DNA from: Lachnospiraceae bacterium
Lineage (GTDB): Bacteria > Bacillota > Clostridia > Lachnospirales > Lachnospiraceae
Assembly (NCBI GenBank): GCA_009911185.1
Contig: QXWW01000039.1
Span: 1-32,618 of the forward strand
Length of the DNA stretch: 32,618 bases
Direction: 5' to 3'
The translations under genes were made by a program, and so were the position numbers. Below are positions 8,083 to 16,528 of this stretch, piece after piece. Position 1 is the first letter of the stretch. Each line of letters opens with the position of its first letter. The notes under the pieces are model-generated. The model saw only the letters and a program-made list of their open reading frames with translations. It ran no database searches and was not told the DNA's origin.

Positions 8083-8617
8083 GTGGACAAGTTCATTTAC
8101 GATGATAGAAATGGTTTGTGATCTGAACTGCAAGGGGATTACTTAACTTAAGGATAACCTATACATGCATCCTGCTGATACATTGCTTGCAGATACCCCC
8201 GCAGACACCAAATGATACGGAAAAGGAGTATTTGCATCTGAAATCAATATTTAAAACAGTCAGGCGGAACATATCACGAAGAAAATGAGTATCTTGTTCC
8301 ATATTTGAAATTGCCAGAGGAAGAAGAAAAGGAAATAGGCATATGGGGACAGCGGTATATGGACTATCTGAAGCAGTACAGCAAAGTTACATACGGCCAA
8401 TCTTCTAACAAATGGCAAACTAAATGCCTACCTTGCAGACATTGACAGGCAGGCACAGGAACGCTCCCACAGTCTCGTAGAGAATATGAAGCATAAACAG
8501 GCAAACAGAACAGCTAAAGGAAGAAAACGCCTTAGAATGGATAGGGCAGCTAGTACACTAGGTAACATAAGGACTTGCGCGAGGGAAATTGTGAATGAGG
8601 AAATCATCTTTATATAG
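8083..8617 (+). pseudogene. TnpV transposon protein, two overlapping remnants
   Basis: A GTG at 8083, eight bases after GGAGG, begins VDKFIYDDRNGL, stop, SELQGDYL, the head of one TnpV copy. From about 8237 a second head appears (KSIFKQ, SGGTYHEENEYLVPYLKLPE) and runs on through EIGIWGQRYMDYLKQYSK, NGKLNAYLADIDRQAQER and CAREIVNEEIIFI to TAG at 8615-8617, with several frame changes. TnpV is a small accessory protein of Tn4451-type mobilisable transposons. The double head suggests fusion of two copies. Confidence 0.7.
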
Positions 8618-8670
8618 GAATACAAAGGCGGCAGGGAGTAATCTCTGCTGCGTTCTCTTCTGGTAAGTTC

Positions 8671-9228
8671 CTATGAAACAGAAGATTTTAAAGTATTTGA
8701 AATCAATTGTTCAATGAATGATGCAACTTCTTCTGGCGGCTCTGCCATACCGTCATTAATCCAATAATTTAATATGCCGCTGCTTCCCTGCGCCGTATAT
8801 ACATAAATCCAAGCCCGCTGCGTCGGCGATAAGTGGGGAAACTGCCCATTGATATAGGTGGAAAACTCTGTATAACACATCTGAAAAATTTTCAGCGGAA
8901 ACTTCGTATCTCCATTTTCTGAAAATAATGTTATATATAGTGAACCGTTCTCTTTCATTTTTTTAAGCAGCTTTACAAGAGTTTTTCCAATGCCATCCAA
9001 AATAGAATTTTTCATTGTTTCATGCAATTCTTTCAGAACTTCTTCCTCTATTTTTTCCATAAGGCCATAAATATCCATGTAATATTTGTAAAAGGTAGCA
9101 CGGTTAATGTCTGCCATTTCACAAAGTTCTTTTACTGTAATTTTGTTCAAAGGTTTTTGTTTCAGCAGGGAAACGAAATTAACTTGAATAATCATTTTCG
9201 AATATTTCACACGGGCGTCCTGTCTCAT
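8671..9228 (-). CDS. TetR/AcrR family transcriptional regulator
   Basis: A 185-residue regulator with the TetR helix-turn-helix near the N-terminus (LNKITVKELCEMADINRATF followed by YKYYMDIYGLMEKIEEEVLK, about residues 27-66). It has an all-helical C-terminal ligand domain of the DhaS/TetR_C type, including the usual WINDGMAEPPEEVASFI motif near the end. GGAGG lies nine bases before the ATG. It is divergent from a row of four very small ORFs beginning at 9428 and probably regulates their promoter. The ligand is unknown. Confidence 0.9.
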   Translation of the reverse strand: MRQDARVKYSKMIIQVNFVSLLKQKPLNKITVKELCEMADINRATFYKYYMDIYGLMEKIEEEVLKELHETMKNSILDGIGKTLVKLLKKMKENGSLYITLFSENGDTKFPLKIFQMCYTEFSTYINGQFPHLSPTQRAWIYVYTAQGSSGILNYWINDGMAEPPEEVASFIEQLISNTLKSSVS

Positions 9229-9296
9229 ATTATAGCACCTCCAAAACCAACGGATAGATTATTTGTGTCACGCTAACCAACACAATTCCGACAAGT

Positions 9297-9306
9297 GTTT
9301 ATAAAC
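9297..9306. promoter_or_regulatory. Palindrome in the TetR/small-ORF intergenic region
   Basis: GTTTATAAAC is a perfect 10-bp palindrome between the divergent TetR gene and the small-ORF promoter. AACAC/GTGTT arms also lie just left of it (9279-9299). Either could be the operator. The assignment is by position only. Confidence 0.3.
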
Positions 9307-9330
9307 TGACATATTGCCTAATATTGCTGG

Positions 9331-9358
9331 TTGTTTTTATTCCTGCAAATATTATAAT
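9331..9358 (+). promoter_or_regulatory. Promoter of the small-ORF cluster
   Basis: TTGTTT (9331-9336) and TATAAT (9353-9358) are spaced by 16 nt. Transcription would start near 9365, about 60 nt before the first small ORF. Confidence 0.55.
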
Positions 9359-9427
9359 AAAAACAGAAAAGAAAATCAACACATGTTTGTTAAAATACTT
9401 TCTGTAAAAATAAAAGGAAGTAAGAAT

Positions 9428-9508
9428 ATGCCTGGAACGTCTTGGGAAGTTATGAAAGCGTCCACCATAGGAACAGTTAAAATGAATTTAAGCATTTGGG
9501 GATTTTGA
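9428..9508 (+). CDS. Small ORF, 26 residues
   Basis: The peptide is MPGTSWEVMKASTIGTVKMN followed by LSIWGF. AGGAAG lies seven bases before the ATG, and the promoter at 9331-9358 is about 60 nt upstream. It is first in a row of four short ORFs on the same strand. No family is recognised. It could be a leader peptide or a small secreted/regulatory peptide, but the evidence is only position and ribosome binding site. Confidence 0.4.
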   Translation: MPGTSWEVMKASTIGTVKMNLSIWGF

Positions 9509-9522
9509 AAGGAGTGATGAAT

Positions 9523-9729
9523 ATGCAACACAGTAGATTTTCTATTCCGCCACTAATTTGTACGCTGCTTCTTGCAGGGTGTACTTCAAAGACAAACAGC
9601 ACGGAAAAATCTGCATGCAAAAATGAGGAGAATAAGAGCCGAATGGAAATGGTTGAGGAAATCATGCGTGCGTCCGCAGACGGAACAAGAAAGATTTTCT
9701 CGGAGATGTTCAACAAAAAGGAGGATTAG
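9523..9729 (+). CDS. Small putative lipoprotein, 68 residues
   Basis: The ATG at 9523 is eight bases after AAAGGAG; the ATG at 9517 is too close to it. The product begins MQHSRFSIPPLICTLLLAGC, a lipoprotein signal with lipobox LLAGC (cysteine 20). The short mature part of 48 residues is charged and probably helical (SRMEMVEEIMRASADGTRKI). It would be anchored outside the membrane. The gene lies 14 nt after the first small ORF and 4 nt before the next, so it is in an operon. Function is unknown. Confidence 0.55.
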   Translation: MQHSRFSIPPLICTLLLAGCTSKTNSTEKSACKNEENKSRMEMVEEIMRASADGTRKIFSEMFNKKED

Positions 9730-9733
9730 AATT

Positions 9734-9886
9734 ATGCCAACATTATTACAGATTTTATTAGTTCCCGTGATTATGGCATGCGCTCTCGGCGGCACAGTCG
9801 GAATTTTGAAACTTATCCGTAAATTTTTCCCAAATGCAGGAAAGAGCGTTGAAAAGACAGAGGTATGGATCGAAAAACACAAATAA
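9734..9886 (+). CDS. Small membrane protein, 50 residues
   Basis: AGGAGG lies nine bases before ATG 9734, and the gene starts 4 nt after the preceding stop. The peptide begins MPTLLQILLVPVIMACALGG and has one membrane segment (about residues 4-27), followed by a basic helix (LIRKFFPNAG) and a charged tail ending in WIEKHK. A single-pass membrane peptide cotranscribed with a small lipoprotein is the description. I do not recognise a family. Confidence 0.55.
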   Translation: MPTLLQILLVPVIMACALGGTVGILKLIRKFFPNAGKSVEKTEVWIEKHK

Positions 9887-9932
9887 GAGAAAAGCTTTAT
9901 AACACCACGATTTTACGAGGGGAGGCGTGTTC

Positions 9933-10019
9933 ATGAACGAATACAAGTCCCCTTTGGATATTATCGCAGCGGTGACCGCAAAAATTGTCACGAAAATAAG
10001 TAAAATCTATCACGAGTAA
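9933..10019 (+). CDS. Small amphipathic peptide ORF, 28 residues
   Basis: GGGAGG lies seven bases before ATG 9933. The peptide is MNEYKSPLDIIAAVTAKIVT followed by KISKIYHE. Plotted as a helix, D9, K16, K20 and K23 fall on one face and L/I/V/A on the other, so it resembles short amphipathic peptides such as phenol-soluble modulins. That comparison is structural only and no homology is claimed. It is the last of four short ORFs controlled, presumably, by the divergent TetR. Confidence 0.45.
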   Translation: MNEYKSPLDIIAAVTAKIVTKISKIYHE

Positions 10020-10059
10020 TATCCAAACAAAAAAAGGAACAACCAGGACAGAAAACACA

Positions 10060-10400
10060 GGCATATCCATTAGGAACATCTTTTGAGGATTCTTTCTGTT
10101 CTTGGATACAGGACATCCTCCATGGCCGCCACAAACTCCACTTCTGCTTTGGGGATGCACCATTTCTTTACAAACCACGGCTTAAGTTCACTTTTTTCAT
10201 CACCTCGCAGACAGCGCTGCCTGAAATGTAGTCTACAACTTCCAGGCGGACCAGTTCATCTGCAATTTTCTGCATTTTCCAACACAAATATCCTCCTGAA
10301 GCATCAGAACAGGCAATTATACAGATTTTTGCTTCCATATCCCCGGTTACTTTCCAGTATCTCCACATCTTCCATGGTCTTCGTCAGAAAGTCAGTGACT
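10060..10400 (-). pseudogene. IS630-family transposase, N-terminal fragment
   Basis: On the minus strand EAKICIIACSDASGGYLCWK and MQKIADELVRLEVVDYISGS match the helix-turn-helix part of IS630 transposases. VCEVMKKVNLSRGL with a stop follows, and then in another frame LKPWFVKKWCIPKAEVEFVA and AMEDVL. The catalytic half (CMDEKPYQ and onward) is missing. A related catalytic half lies at 1-462 on the other strand, but the two need not come from one copy. Confidence 0.7.
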
Positions 10401-10655
10401 CGACTCCCTCTTGTCCCTTTGCAGAGCTAACGTAACGATGCTACAGGATTCACTTAATATCACGGACCGCTATTTTGCACCTGTTTCTCACAGACATACC
10501 CCGCCTCAACACAATCGGTTACCCAAAAGCATTGGGGGCTTGCTACAAGACTCACTGGCGATTACCTTGACCAGACTTTCACTGGTAAGCTGATAACAGC
10601 TTACAGAACACACGACTTCCACCGATTAGAGCACGCCCATGGCACACAAACAAAA
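10401..10655. other. Gene-free stretch
   Basis: Higher GC than its surroundings, with no convincing coding frame on either strand. It may be non-coding flank of the neighbouring IS remnant. I see no terminal inverted repeats. Confidence 0.3.
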
Positions 10656-10690
10656 AGCCCTGACAGAGATTTAATTGCTCCATCAGGGCT
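10652..10690 (-). terminator. Rho-independent terminator of the XRE gene
   Basis: AGCCCTGA (10656-10663) and TCAGGGCT (10683-10690) form a perfect 8-bp stem. On the minus strand the stem is followed by a run of T (complement of 10652-10656), 12 nt beyond the XRE stop codon. Confidence 0.8.
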
Positions 10691-10701
10691 GTGCCAAATG
10701 A

Positions 10702-11211
10702 TTATGATTCTCTTCTTGTTAAAATTGTTCCGATTATTGTCCCAATCAATGCAAACGGTGCTATTCTTACAAACACCCACTCGAATGTGTGAAAGAATGT
10801 TCCAATAACGGCTGTTTCAGGGTCATTGAAATTCCAACCCAGGTATGGACTGTTGAGAAAAAATAAAACAGCAAACCCTAACACAATAAGAACACTAACC
10901 GCAAGAAAAGCAATACGAACTGCCTTTCGTCCTGCCTCATTTCGCTTGGCAAGCTGCAAATTGATCACTTCAAGTTTTTCAGATATAGCTTTTAAATCAT
11001 CTGCTGTCGCTTCCGCAACAGTTTCCCCAAGCAAAACACCCACCGGAGTTTCGAGTATCTCCGATATGGAAATAAGCATTTCAGAGTCGGGGACGGACAA
11101 ACCCTGTTCCCACTTTGATATAGTTTGCCGTACAACATTCAGTTTAACAGCAAGTTCTTCCTGCGATAGTCCTTTTGCTTTTCTTTTAATTTTTATATTT
11201 TCGTTTAGCAT
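10702..11211 (-). CDS. XRE family regulator with membrane-spanning C-terminus
   Basis: The start is set at ATG 11211, because AAAGGAGG lies inside the codons of a longer reading frame that begins at 11232. The 169-residue product has a Cro/CI helix-turn-helix at residues 1-60 (LSQEELAVKLNVVRQTISKW), a linker helix rich in charged residues (about 75-100), and two membrane segments (IAFLAVSVLIVLGFAVLFFL and FVRIAPFALIGTIIGTILT). Such XRE proteins with membrane tails are common in Clostridia and are thought to sense envelope conditions. It has no gene beside it in an obvious operon and ends in a good terminator. Confidence 0.9.
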   Translation of the reverse strand: MLNENIKIKRKAKGLSQEELAVKLNVVRQTISKWEQGLSVPDSEMLISISEILETPVGVLLGETVAEATADDLKAISEKLEVINLQLAKRNEAGRKAVRIAFLAVSVLIVLGFAVLFFLNSPYLGWNFNDPETAVIGTFFHTFEWVFVRIAPFALIGTIIGTILTRRES

Positions 11212-11345
11212 TTTGGTAAACCTCCTTTCCATCAGTTGTCACCATCATTATATTCAGGACATACCGTTGCTGCAAGCAACGCATAATAACATTGGGATAT
11301 TGTACGGTGATTTCTGCAAAACCCTGCATATTGGATAATAGAAAT

Positions 11346-11372
11346 GGCGATGTCCGACTAACAGACATCGCC
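11346..11372 (-). terminator. Stem-loop downstream of the lysS operon
   Basis: GGCGATGTC (11346-11354) and GACATCGCC (11364-11372) pair perfectly over 9 bp with a 9-nt loop. On the minus strand ATTTCTATT follows. It lies about 115 nt past the lysS stop, so it probably ends the long housekeeping transcript. The U tract is imperfect. Confidence 0.55.
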
Positions 11373-11486
11373 CTCCTAATCTCGCTATATTGCAGAAATT
11401 ATGCGATTTTTCGTCTCTGCACAAATCTACGCACCATTTGATGTAGAGATGTAAGTTTTGGCAATTTTTACGAAATGAAATACATC

Positions 11487-13427
11487 TTAGTACAGCTTTG
11501 CACCCGCAGGAATAGACTCATCTACCATCAAAAGATGGAGTCTTTCTTCTCCTTCTTCAGAATGAACAGCGGAGATAAGCATACCGCAGGAATCAATTCC
11601 CATCATCGGTCTCGGCGGAAGATTTGTAATTGCAATACAAGTCTTTCCTACAAGCTCTTCCGGCTCATAATACTCGTGAATCCCGCTTAAAATCACTCTC
11701 TCCTCGTCTGTCCCGTCATCTAAAACGAATTTCAGGAGCTTCTTTGACTTCGGAACTGCTTCACAAGAAAGAACCTTTACCGCACGAAAATCCGACTTGG
11801 AAAATGTTTCAAAATCTACAAAATCCTGAAACAAAGGCTCAATCTCTACTTTGGAAAAATCAATCTTTTCCGGCTCAGCTTTTTCATCATCACAGTCAGC
11901 TTTAGAAGCCATAGAACTTACACCATTTTCTGCTTTTACACCACCGAGTGACTTCATTGTCGGGAACAACAACACATCCCGAATCGCCGGTGAATTGGTC
12001 ATCATCATCACCATACGGTCAATTCCATACCCAATTCCCCCTGTAGGCGGCATTCCTATATTCAATGCATTCAGGAAATCTTCGTCTGTATGGTTCGCTT
12101 CATCATCTCCGGCAGCAAGCAATGCCTCCTGTTCCTCAAAACGTTCTCTCTGGTCAATGGGATCATTAAGTTCTGAGTAAGCATTCGCCATCTCCCAGCC
12201 ATTCATAAAAAATTCAAAACGTTCCACATATTCTGGGTTCTCTGGTTTCTTCTTGGTCAGCGGAGAAATCTCAATTGGGTGATCCATCACAAATGTTGGC
12301 TGAATCAGATGTTCCTCCACATATTCTTCGAAAAACAGATTTAAGATATCTCCTTTCTTATGTCTGGCTTCATATTCAATATGATGTTCATCCGCAAGCT
12401 TCTTAGCCTCCTCTGTATCCTTAACCTGATGAAAATCCACACCTGCATATTTCTTTACCGCATCCACCATCGTGATACGCTCAAACGGCTTGGACAAATC
12501 CATCTCATGTTCGCCATAAGTGAGGATCTCAGAGCCAGTCACTTCTTTTGCCACATAGCGGTACAAACTTTCAGTCAGATCCATCATGCCATAATAATCC
12601 GTATACGCCTGATACAGCTCCATCAGCGTAAATTCGGGATTATGTCTGGTGTCAAGCCCTTCATTACGGAACACTCTGCCTATCTCATAGACACGCTCCA
12701 TACCCCCAACAATCAGTCTCTTTAAATAAAGCTCCAGCGAAATACGAAGCTTTAAATCCTCGTTCAATGCATTGAAATGCGTCTCAAACGGTCTTGCCGC
12801 CGCCCCTCCGGCATTGCTCACCAGCATCGGAGTCTCCACCTCCATAAATCCCTGCCCATCCAGGAACCGGCGGATGCTGCTGAGGACTTTCGAACGTTTG
12901 ATAAACGTATCTTTCACTTCCGCATTCATAATTAAATCCACATAGCGCTGACGGTATCTGGCGTCTGTATCCGTCAGTCCATGATATTTCTCAGGCAGAA
13001 TCTGCAGACTCTTGGAAAGAAGCGTTACTTCCTGGGCATGAATAGAAATTTCACCCGTTTTCGTCGTAAACACTTCGCCTTTGATTCCCAGAATATCTCC
13101 TACATCATATTTCTTAAAATCTTTATAACTGTCCTCACCGATATTGTCCCTTGCCACGTACGCCTGAATACTTCCCTGTAAATCCTGAACGTTACAGAAT
13201 GAGGCTTTTCCCATTACACGTTTGAACATCATTCTTCCGGCAATACTGACAGTTTGTCCTTCCAAATTGTCATAGTTATCCCTGATTTCCTGACTGTGGT
13301 TGGTAACCTCATATTTTGTAATCTGAAAAGGATCCTTCCCATTATCCTGCAAATCCTTTAATTTGTCATGGCGAACCTTCAACAACTGGTTCAAATCCTG
13401 TTCTGGCGACTGATTATTCTGTCCCAT
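11487..13427 (-). CDS. lysS: Lysyl-tRNA synthetase (class II) with C-terminal tRNA-binding domain
   Basis: The enzyme charges tRNA-Lys with lysine. The start is ATG 13427, eight bases after GGAGG; the ATG at 13442 contains the ribosome binding site in its codons. Of 646 residues the first 490 are standard LysRS: an OB-fold anticodon-binding domain (about 50-150), motif 2 ([20 protein letters not shown]) and motif 3 ([15 protein letters not shown]). After a charged linker a second OB domain follows (about 535-646), beginning [20 protein letters not shown] and including [18 protein letters not shown]. It resembles the tRNA-binding domain at the end of MetRS and Trbp111. The usual bacterial LysRS is about 490-505 residues, so the tail is an added tRNA-capture module. 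It is the last gene of the greA-side operon. Confidence 0.95.
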   Translation of the reverse strand: MGQNNQSPEQDLNQLLKVRHDKLKDLQDNGKDPFQITKYEVTNHSQEIRDNYDNLEGQTVSIAGRMMFKRVMGKASFCNVQDLQGSIQAYVARDNIGEDSYKDFKKYDVGDILGIKGEVFTTKTGEISIHAQEVTLLSKSLQILPEKYHGLTDTDARYRQRYVDLIMNAEVKDTFIKRSKVLSSIRRFLDGQGFMEVETPMLVSNAGGAAARPFETHFNALNEDLKLRISLELYLKRLIVGGMERVYEIGRVFRNEGLDTRHNPEFTLMELYQAYTDYYGMMDLTESLYRYVAKEVTGSEILTYGEHEMDLSKPFERITMVDAVKKYAGVDFHQVKDTEEAKKLADEHHIEYEARHKKGDILNLFFEEYVEEHLIQPTFVMDHPIEISPLTKKKPENPEYVERFEFFMNGWEMANAYSELNDPIDQRERFEEQEALLAAGDDEANHTDEDFLNALNIGMPPTGGIGYGIDRMVMMMTNSPAIRDVLLFPTMKSLGGVKAENGVSSMASKADCDDEKAEPEKIDFSKVEIEPLFQDFVDFETFSKSDFRAVKVLSCEAVPKSKKLLKFVLDDGTDEERVILSGIHEYYEPEELVGKTCIAITNLPPRPMMGIDSCGMLISAVHSEEGEERLHLLMVDESIPAGAKLY

Positions 13428-13510
13428 CTTCTTTTCCTCCATTCTGTACGCTCTTTTGGCATCTCATGCCCTTTAATCCGGCGGGCAGTCTGTAAAACTA
13501 TAAATAAAGC

Positions 13511-13990
13511 TTAATTCGAACGCTGAATTTCCAATACCTTATATTCCAACACGCCTGCCTGTGTCTCAATCTTTACATTATCCCCCACTTTTGCTCCAAT
13601 CAATGCTTTTCCTACCGGTGATTCGTTAGAAATCTTTCCCTGCAGGCTGTTTGCCTCTGTGGATCCTACGATCTTATATTCCAGTTCTTCGTCAAATTCA
13701 CAGTCTAAGATCTTCACCTTACATCCTACATTGATCTTATCAAGATCCACCTCATCCTCAACGACAACTTCTGCATTTTTCAATATTTTTTCAATCTCTT
13801 CAATTCTCGCCTCAATATCGCGCTGCTCATCCTTAGCAGCATCATATTCTGCATTTTCCGAAAGATCCCCCTGTTCTCTTGCTTCCTTGATTTTCTGGGC
13901 AACTTCCTTTCTCTTTACCACCTTAAGATCATGCAGCTCTGTTTCTAACTTCTGCAGACCTTCATACGTTAATAAGTTTTTCTTTTCCAT
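13511..13990 (-). CDS. greA: Transcription elongation factor GreA
   Basis: GreA rescues backtracked RNA polymerase by stimulating transcript cleavage. The 159-residue protein begins MEKKNLLTYEGLQKLETELH with GGAAGG upstream; a longer reading from 14050 lacks support. The N-terminal antiparallel coiled coil (about 10-75) has the acidic tip region REQGDLSENAEYDAAKDEQR. The C-terminal FKBP-like domain contains ESPVGKALIGAKVGDNVKI. Length and motifs are normal. It lies between the 199-residue unknown gene and lysS, 83 nt before the latter, an arrangement (greA-lysS) often seen in Firmicutes. Confidence 0.97.
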   Translation of the reverse strand: MEKKNLLTYEGLQKLETELHDLKVVKRKEVAQKIKEAREQGDLSENAEYDAAKDEQRDIEARIEEIEKILKNAEVVVEDEVDLDKINVGCKVKILDCEFDEELEYKIVGSTEANSLQGKISNESPVGKALIGAKVGDNVKIETQAGVLEYKVLEIQRSN

Positions 13991-14058
13991 AATACTACAC
14001 CTTCCTAAATAACAATATAAAGGAATTCCAGCACTTCCTTTTGCAGCCAAAAAGAAAT

Positions 14059-14658
14059 TCAGGAAATCCCCTTAACAATCACAGTATTATAACCGATAGG
14101 TATGGAAATGTCAAGATTCTGCCAGGTTCCCGTATGATTCCATTTCCGCTTAAATACCGGGATGTACAAAATATGTTCCCGCATATAATCGCGGGGACAG
14201 TCTCCTTTTTCTTCCAGATCCAAAATTACATTAATATCCTCAGATAATTCCTGATTTTTAGGCAGCATCTGAACTACCAGACCGCTTTCCTCATACATTT
14301 TGTGAATATACTCTGAAAAATATGCAGGACGGTCTGTAGAAATCCGCAGAAAATTCAAATCTTCTGAAAGCTGCTCCAATACAATTGCTGCCGGATCTTC
14401 ATCCAGCAAAGATTCCGGAGGCGTATCTGTATCAATCAGCAAAGGACGAAAATCCCGATAAGAGAGCTGATACATCGGCAGAAGCAGCTCCATGATACTG
14501 CGCAGTTTCAGCAGATAAGGATTTCCTTTTTCATCCTCTGTCTCTTCTGTATATGCCCCCTCTCCCATATCCTTTCTGTGTATTATTGTGTCCAAATACG
14601 CTCTTATTCGATCAAACCACCGCTCCCGCTGGCTTTCTCTCCCCTTCTCTTTTCTCAT
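14059..14658 (-). CDS. Conserved hypothetical protein, 199 residues
   Basis: GGGAGG lies six bases before the ATG, and the frame is clean. The product is soluble, acidic and mixed alpha/beta. A basic helix opens it (MRKEKGRESQRERWFDRIRA), a helical middle follows (LLKLRSIMELLLPMYQLSYR), and it ends with a predicted beta region (HILYIPVFKRKWNHTGTWQN to IPIGYNTVIVKGIS). No signal peptide, membrane segment or known catalytic motif is visible, and I do not recognise the family. Its place between dusB and greA suggests a link to RNA or translation, but only by position. Confidence 0.7.
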   Translation of the reverse strand: MRKEKGRESQRERWFDRIRAYLDTIIHRKDMGEGAYTEETEDEKGNPYLLKLRSIMELLLPMYQLSYRDFRPLLIDTDTPPESLLDEDPAAIVLEQLSEDLNFLRISTDRPAYFSEYIHKMYEESGLVVQMLPKNQELSEDINVILDLEEKGDCPRDYMREHILYIPVFKRKWNHTGTWQNLDISIPIGYNTVIVKGIS

Positions 14659-14683
14659 GATATCCTCCCGTTTTGCCAGGTAT

Positions 14684-14710
14684 GTCCTTCACCACCAATA
14701 TATGAAGGAC
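14684..14710 (-). terminator. Stem-loop between dusB and the 199-residue gene
   Basis: GTCCTTCA (14684-14691) and TGAAGGAC (14703-14710) pair over 8 bp. No T tract follows on either strand, so it may attenuate or stabilise the transcript rather than end it. Confidence 0.35.
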
Positions 14711-14753
14711 ATTCATTCTGCATGACAGATATGAGATAAAACAGGGAGAAATT

Positions 14754-15731
14754 TTAGAATACCGTTTTATACAACGCTTCGCAGAATAGTTCTTCTAACT
14801 GCTGGTAAGTCTCCACCTCATTTATCCTGCCTCGCAACCTTGCAGAATTTTTATAACCGCTTGTATACCAGGCAGCATGTTTGCGCATTTCCCGAATCCC
14901 CGTTATCTCGCCTTTAAAGGCAATCTGGCTCCTGGCATGACGTAAAAGCATTTGTATTACCTCTTGTATATCGGGTTTGGAAAGCTCTTCTCCTGTTTGC
15001 AGATAATGCAGAACCTGACGGAAAATCCAGGGATTCCCCTGAGCTGCCCTGCCAATCATAAATCCGTCGCAGCCCGTCTGCTCTTCCATCGCCTGTACAT
15101 CCCTGCCCGACAACAAGTCACCGTTTCCAATGACCGGAATGGAGACGGCCTCTTTCACCTGACGGATAATATCCCAATCAGCTCTGCCAGAATAAAATTG
15201 TTCCCTGGTTCTTCCATGAATCGCTATAGCCGCGGCCCCTGCCTCTTCTGCAATTTTGGCAATCTCCACAGCATTGATATGTTCCTCATCAAATCCCTTA
15301 CGGATTTTTACTGTCACGGGTTTATGAATGGCTTTCACTATCTTGGACACAATTTCATATATCAGCTGGGGCTGTTTCATGAGAGCGGAGCCCTCTCCAT
15401 TGTTTACCACCTTAGGCACCGGACAGCCCATATTGATATCCAGAATATCAAAAGGACGCTCCTCTATACATTTTGCCATCTCGCTCATAATCTCCGGATC
15501 GGCTCCAAATAACTGCAGGGACACCGGACGTTCCTGCTGTGTTGTCGCGAGCAGCATTTCCGTATTTTTATTGTGGTAATAAATACCTTTGGCACTCACC
15601 ATTTCCATACACAGAAGCCCTGCCCCCTGTTCCTTACAGAGTACACGAAATGGCAGGTCACAAACCCCTGCCATTGGCGCCAAAACTAAATTATTTTCTA
15701 AAACTACATTCCCTATTTTTAATTTCCTCAT
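14754..15731 (-). CDS. dusB: tRNA-dihydrouridine synthase B
   Basis: An FMN enzyme that reduces specific uridines of tRNA with NADPH. The 325-residue protein has all Dus family marks: LAPMAGVCDLPFRVLCKEQG (FMN-binding start of the TIM barrel), DINMGCPVPKVVNNGEGSAL with the catalytic cysteine in GCP, AIAIHGRTREQFYSGRADWD, IPVIGNGDLLSG and GFMIGRAAQGNPWIF. The helical tRNA-binding domain follows from about residue 240. It starts 23 nt after the coaX stop with a weak ribosome binding site (AGGA), so it is likely read through from coaX. Family length is normal. Confidence 0.96.
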   Translation of the reverse strand: MRKLKIGNVVLENNLVLAPMAGVCDLPFRVLCKEQGAGLLCMEMVSAKGIYYHNKNTEMLLATTQQERPVSLQLFGADPEIMSEMAKCIEERPFDILDINMGCPVPKVVNNGEGSALMKQPQLIYEIVSKIVKAIHKPVTVKIRKGFDEEHINAVEIAKIAEEAGAAAIAIHGRTREQFYSGRADWDIIRQVKEAVSIPVIGNGDLLSGRDVQAMEEQTGCDGFMIGRAAQGNPWIFRQVLHYLQTGEELSKPDIQEVIQMLLRHARSQIAFKGEITGIREMRKHAAWYTSGYKNSARLRGRINEVETYQQLEELFCEALYKTVF

Positions 15732-15754
15732 AATCCGGTATGATTCCTTTGGTT

Positions 15755-16525
15755 TTATCGGTTCTGCTTGTTGTAAATAAGCCTGAGGCCCTGAAGCGTC
15801 AGCGTAGGATCATAAATATCAATCGTATCCGTCTCACTGGCAATAATTGTACCCAGCCCCCCGGTCGCCACTACTTTCAGATTCTCATAACCAGTCTCTT
15901 TTTTTGTCTGTCTGATAATATATTCTGTCTGTCCGATCTGTCCGTACACCAGCCCCGCCTGCATACTGCTAATCGTCTCTTTTGCAAGAATACTGCCGGG
16001 TTTACGGATTTCAATTTCCGGAAGTTTGGCGGCGTCTTCCCACAATGCTTTTGCTGACGTGCGGATTCCTGGTGCAGTCACCCCGGATACAAAAGCTCCA
16101 GTCTCATCCACCAAATCATAGGTCGTTCCCGTTCCAAAATCAATGACAAATACCGGACCGCCATATAATTCATATGCCGCGGCCGCATCCACAATACGGT
16201 CTGCACCAATTTGTTTCGGATTTTCTGTGGCAATGCGTATTCCCGTCTTAATTCCTGACTCTACTACGACTGGATGAATATTAAAATACTTAATAAACGC
16301 ACTGAGCAGAGAATGCATTACATTGGGAACGACAGACGCTATAATCACATCCTGCACATTTTCATAAGAAATACCGTTTTGTACCAGCAGTTCCCGAATA
16401 CAAATCCCGTATTCGTCAGATGTCCGCTGCAGCTTTGTCGTGATACGAAAAGTTGCTTCCAGCTTATCCTGATCAAAAACTCCAAAGGTAAAATTCGTAT
16501 TTCCCACATCAACCACTAATAACAT
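15755..16525 (-). CDS. coaX: Type III pantothenate kinase
   Basis: It phosphorylates pantothenate in the first step of CoA synthesis and belongs to the ASKHA fold. The 256-residue product begins [20 protein letters not shown] (phosphate-1 motif DVGNTN) and has [20 protein letters not shown] and [20 protein letters not shown] (with the catalytic aspartates and substrate-binding residues). [15 protein letters not shown] near the end is the adenosine motif. GGAGG eight bases upstream lies within the last codons of the previous gene, so translation is coupled. Type III enzymes are insensitive to CoA feedback, a property of the family. Confidence 0.97.
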   Translation of the reverse strand: MLLVVDVGNTNFTFGVFDQDKLEATFRITTKLQRTSDEYGICIRELLVQNGISYENVQDVIIASVVPNVMHSLLSAFIKYFNIHPVVVESGIKTGIRIATENPKQIGADRIVDAAAAYELYGGPVFVIDFGTGTTYDLVDETGAFVSGVTAPGIRTSAKALWEDAAKLPEIEIRKPGSILAKETISSMQAGLVYGQIGQTEYIIRQTKKETGYENLKVVATGGLGTIIASETDTIDIYDPTLTLQGLRLIYNKQNR

Positions 16526-16528
16526 ATT

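Noticed and set aside
11240-11475. T-box or riboswitch between the XRE gene and lysS
   Set aside because: The region is downstream of lysS, not upstream, and shows only a terminator-like stem and small palindromes; no T-box sequence was found.
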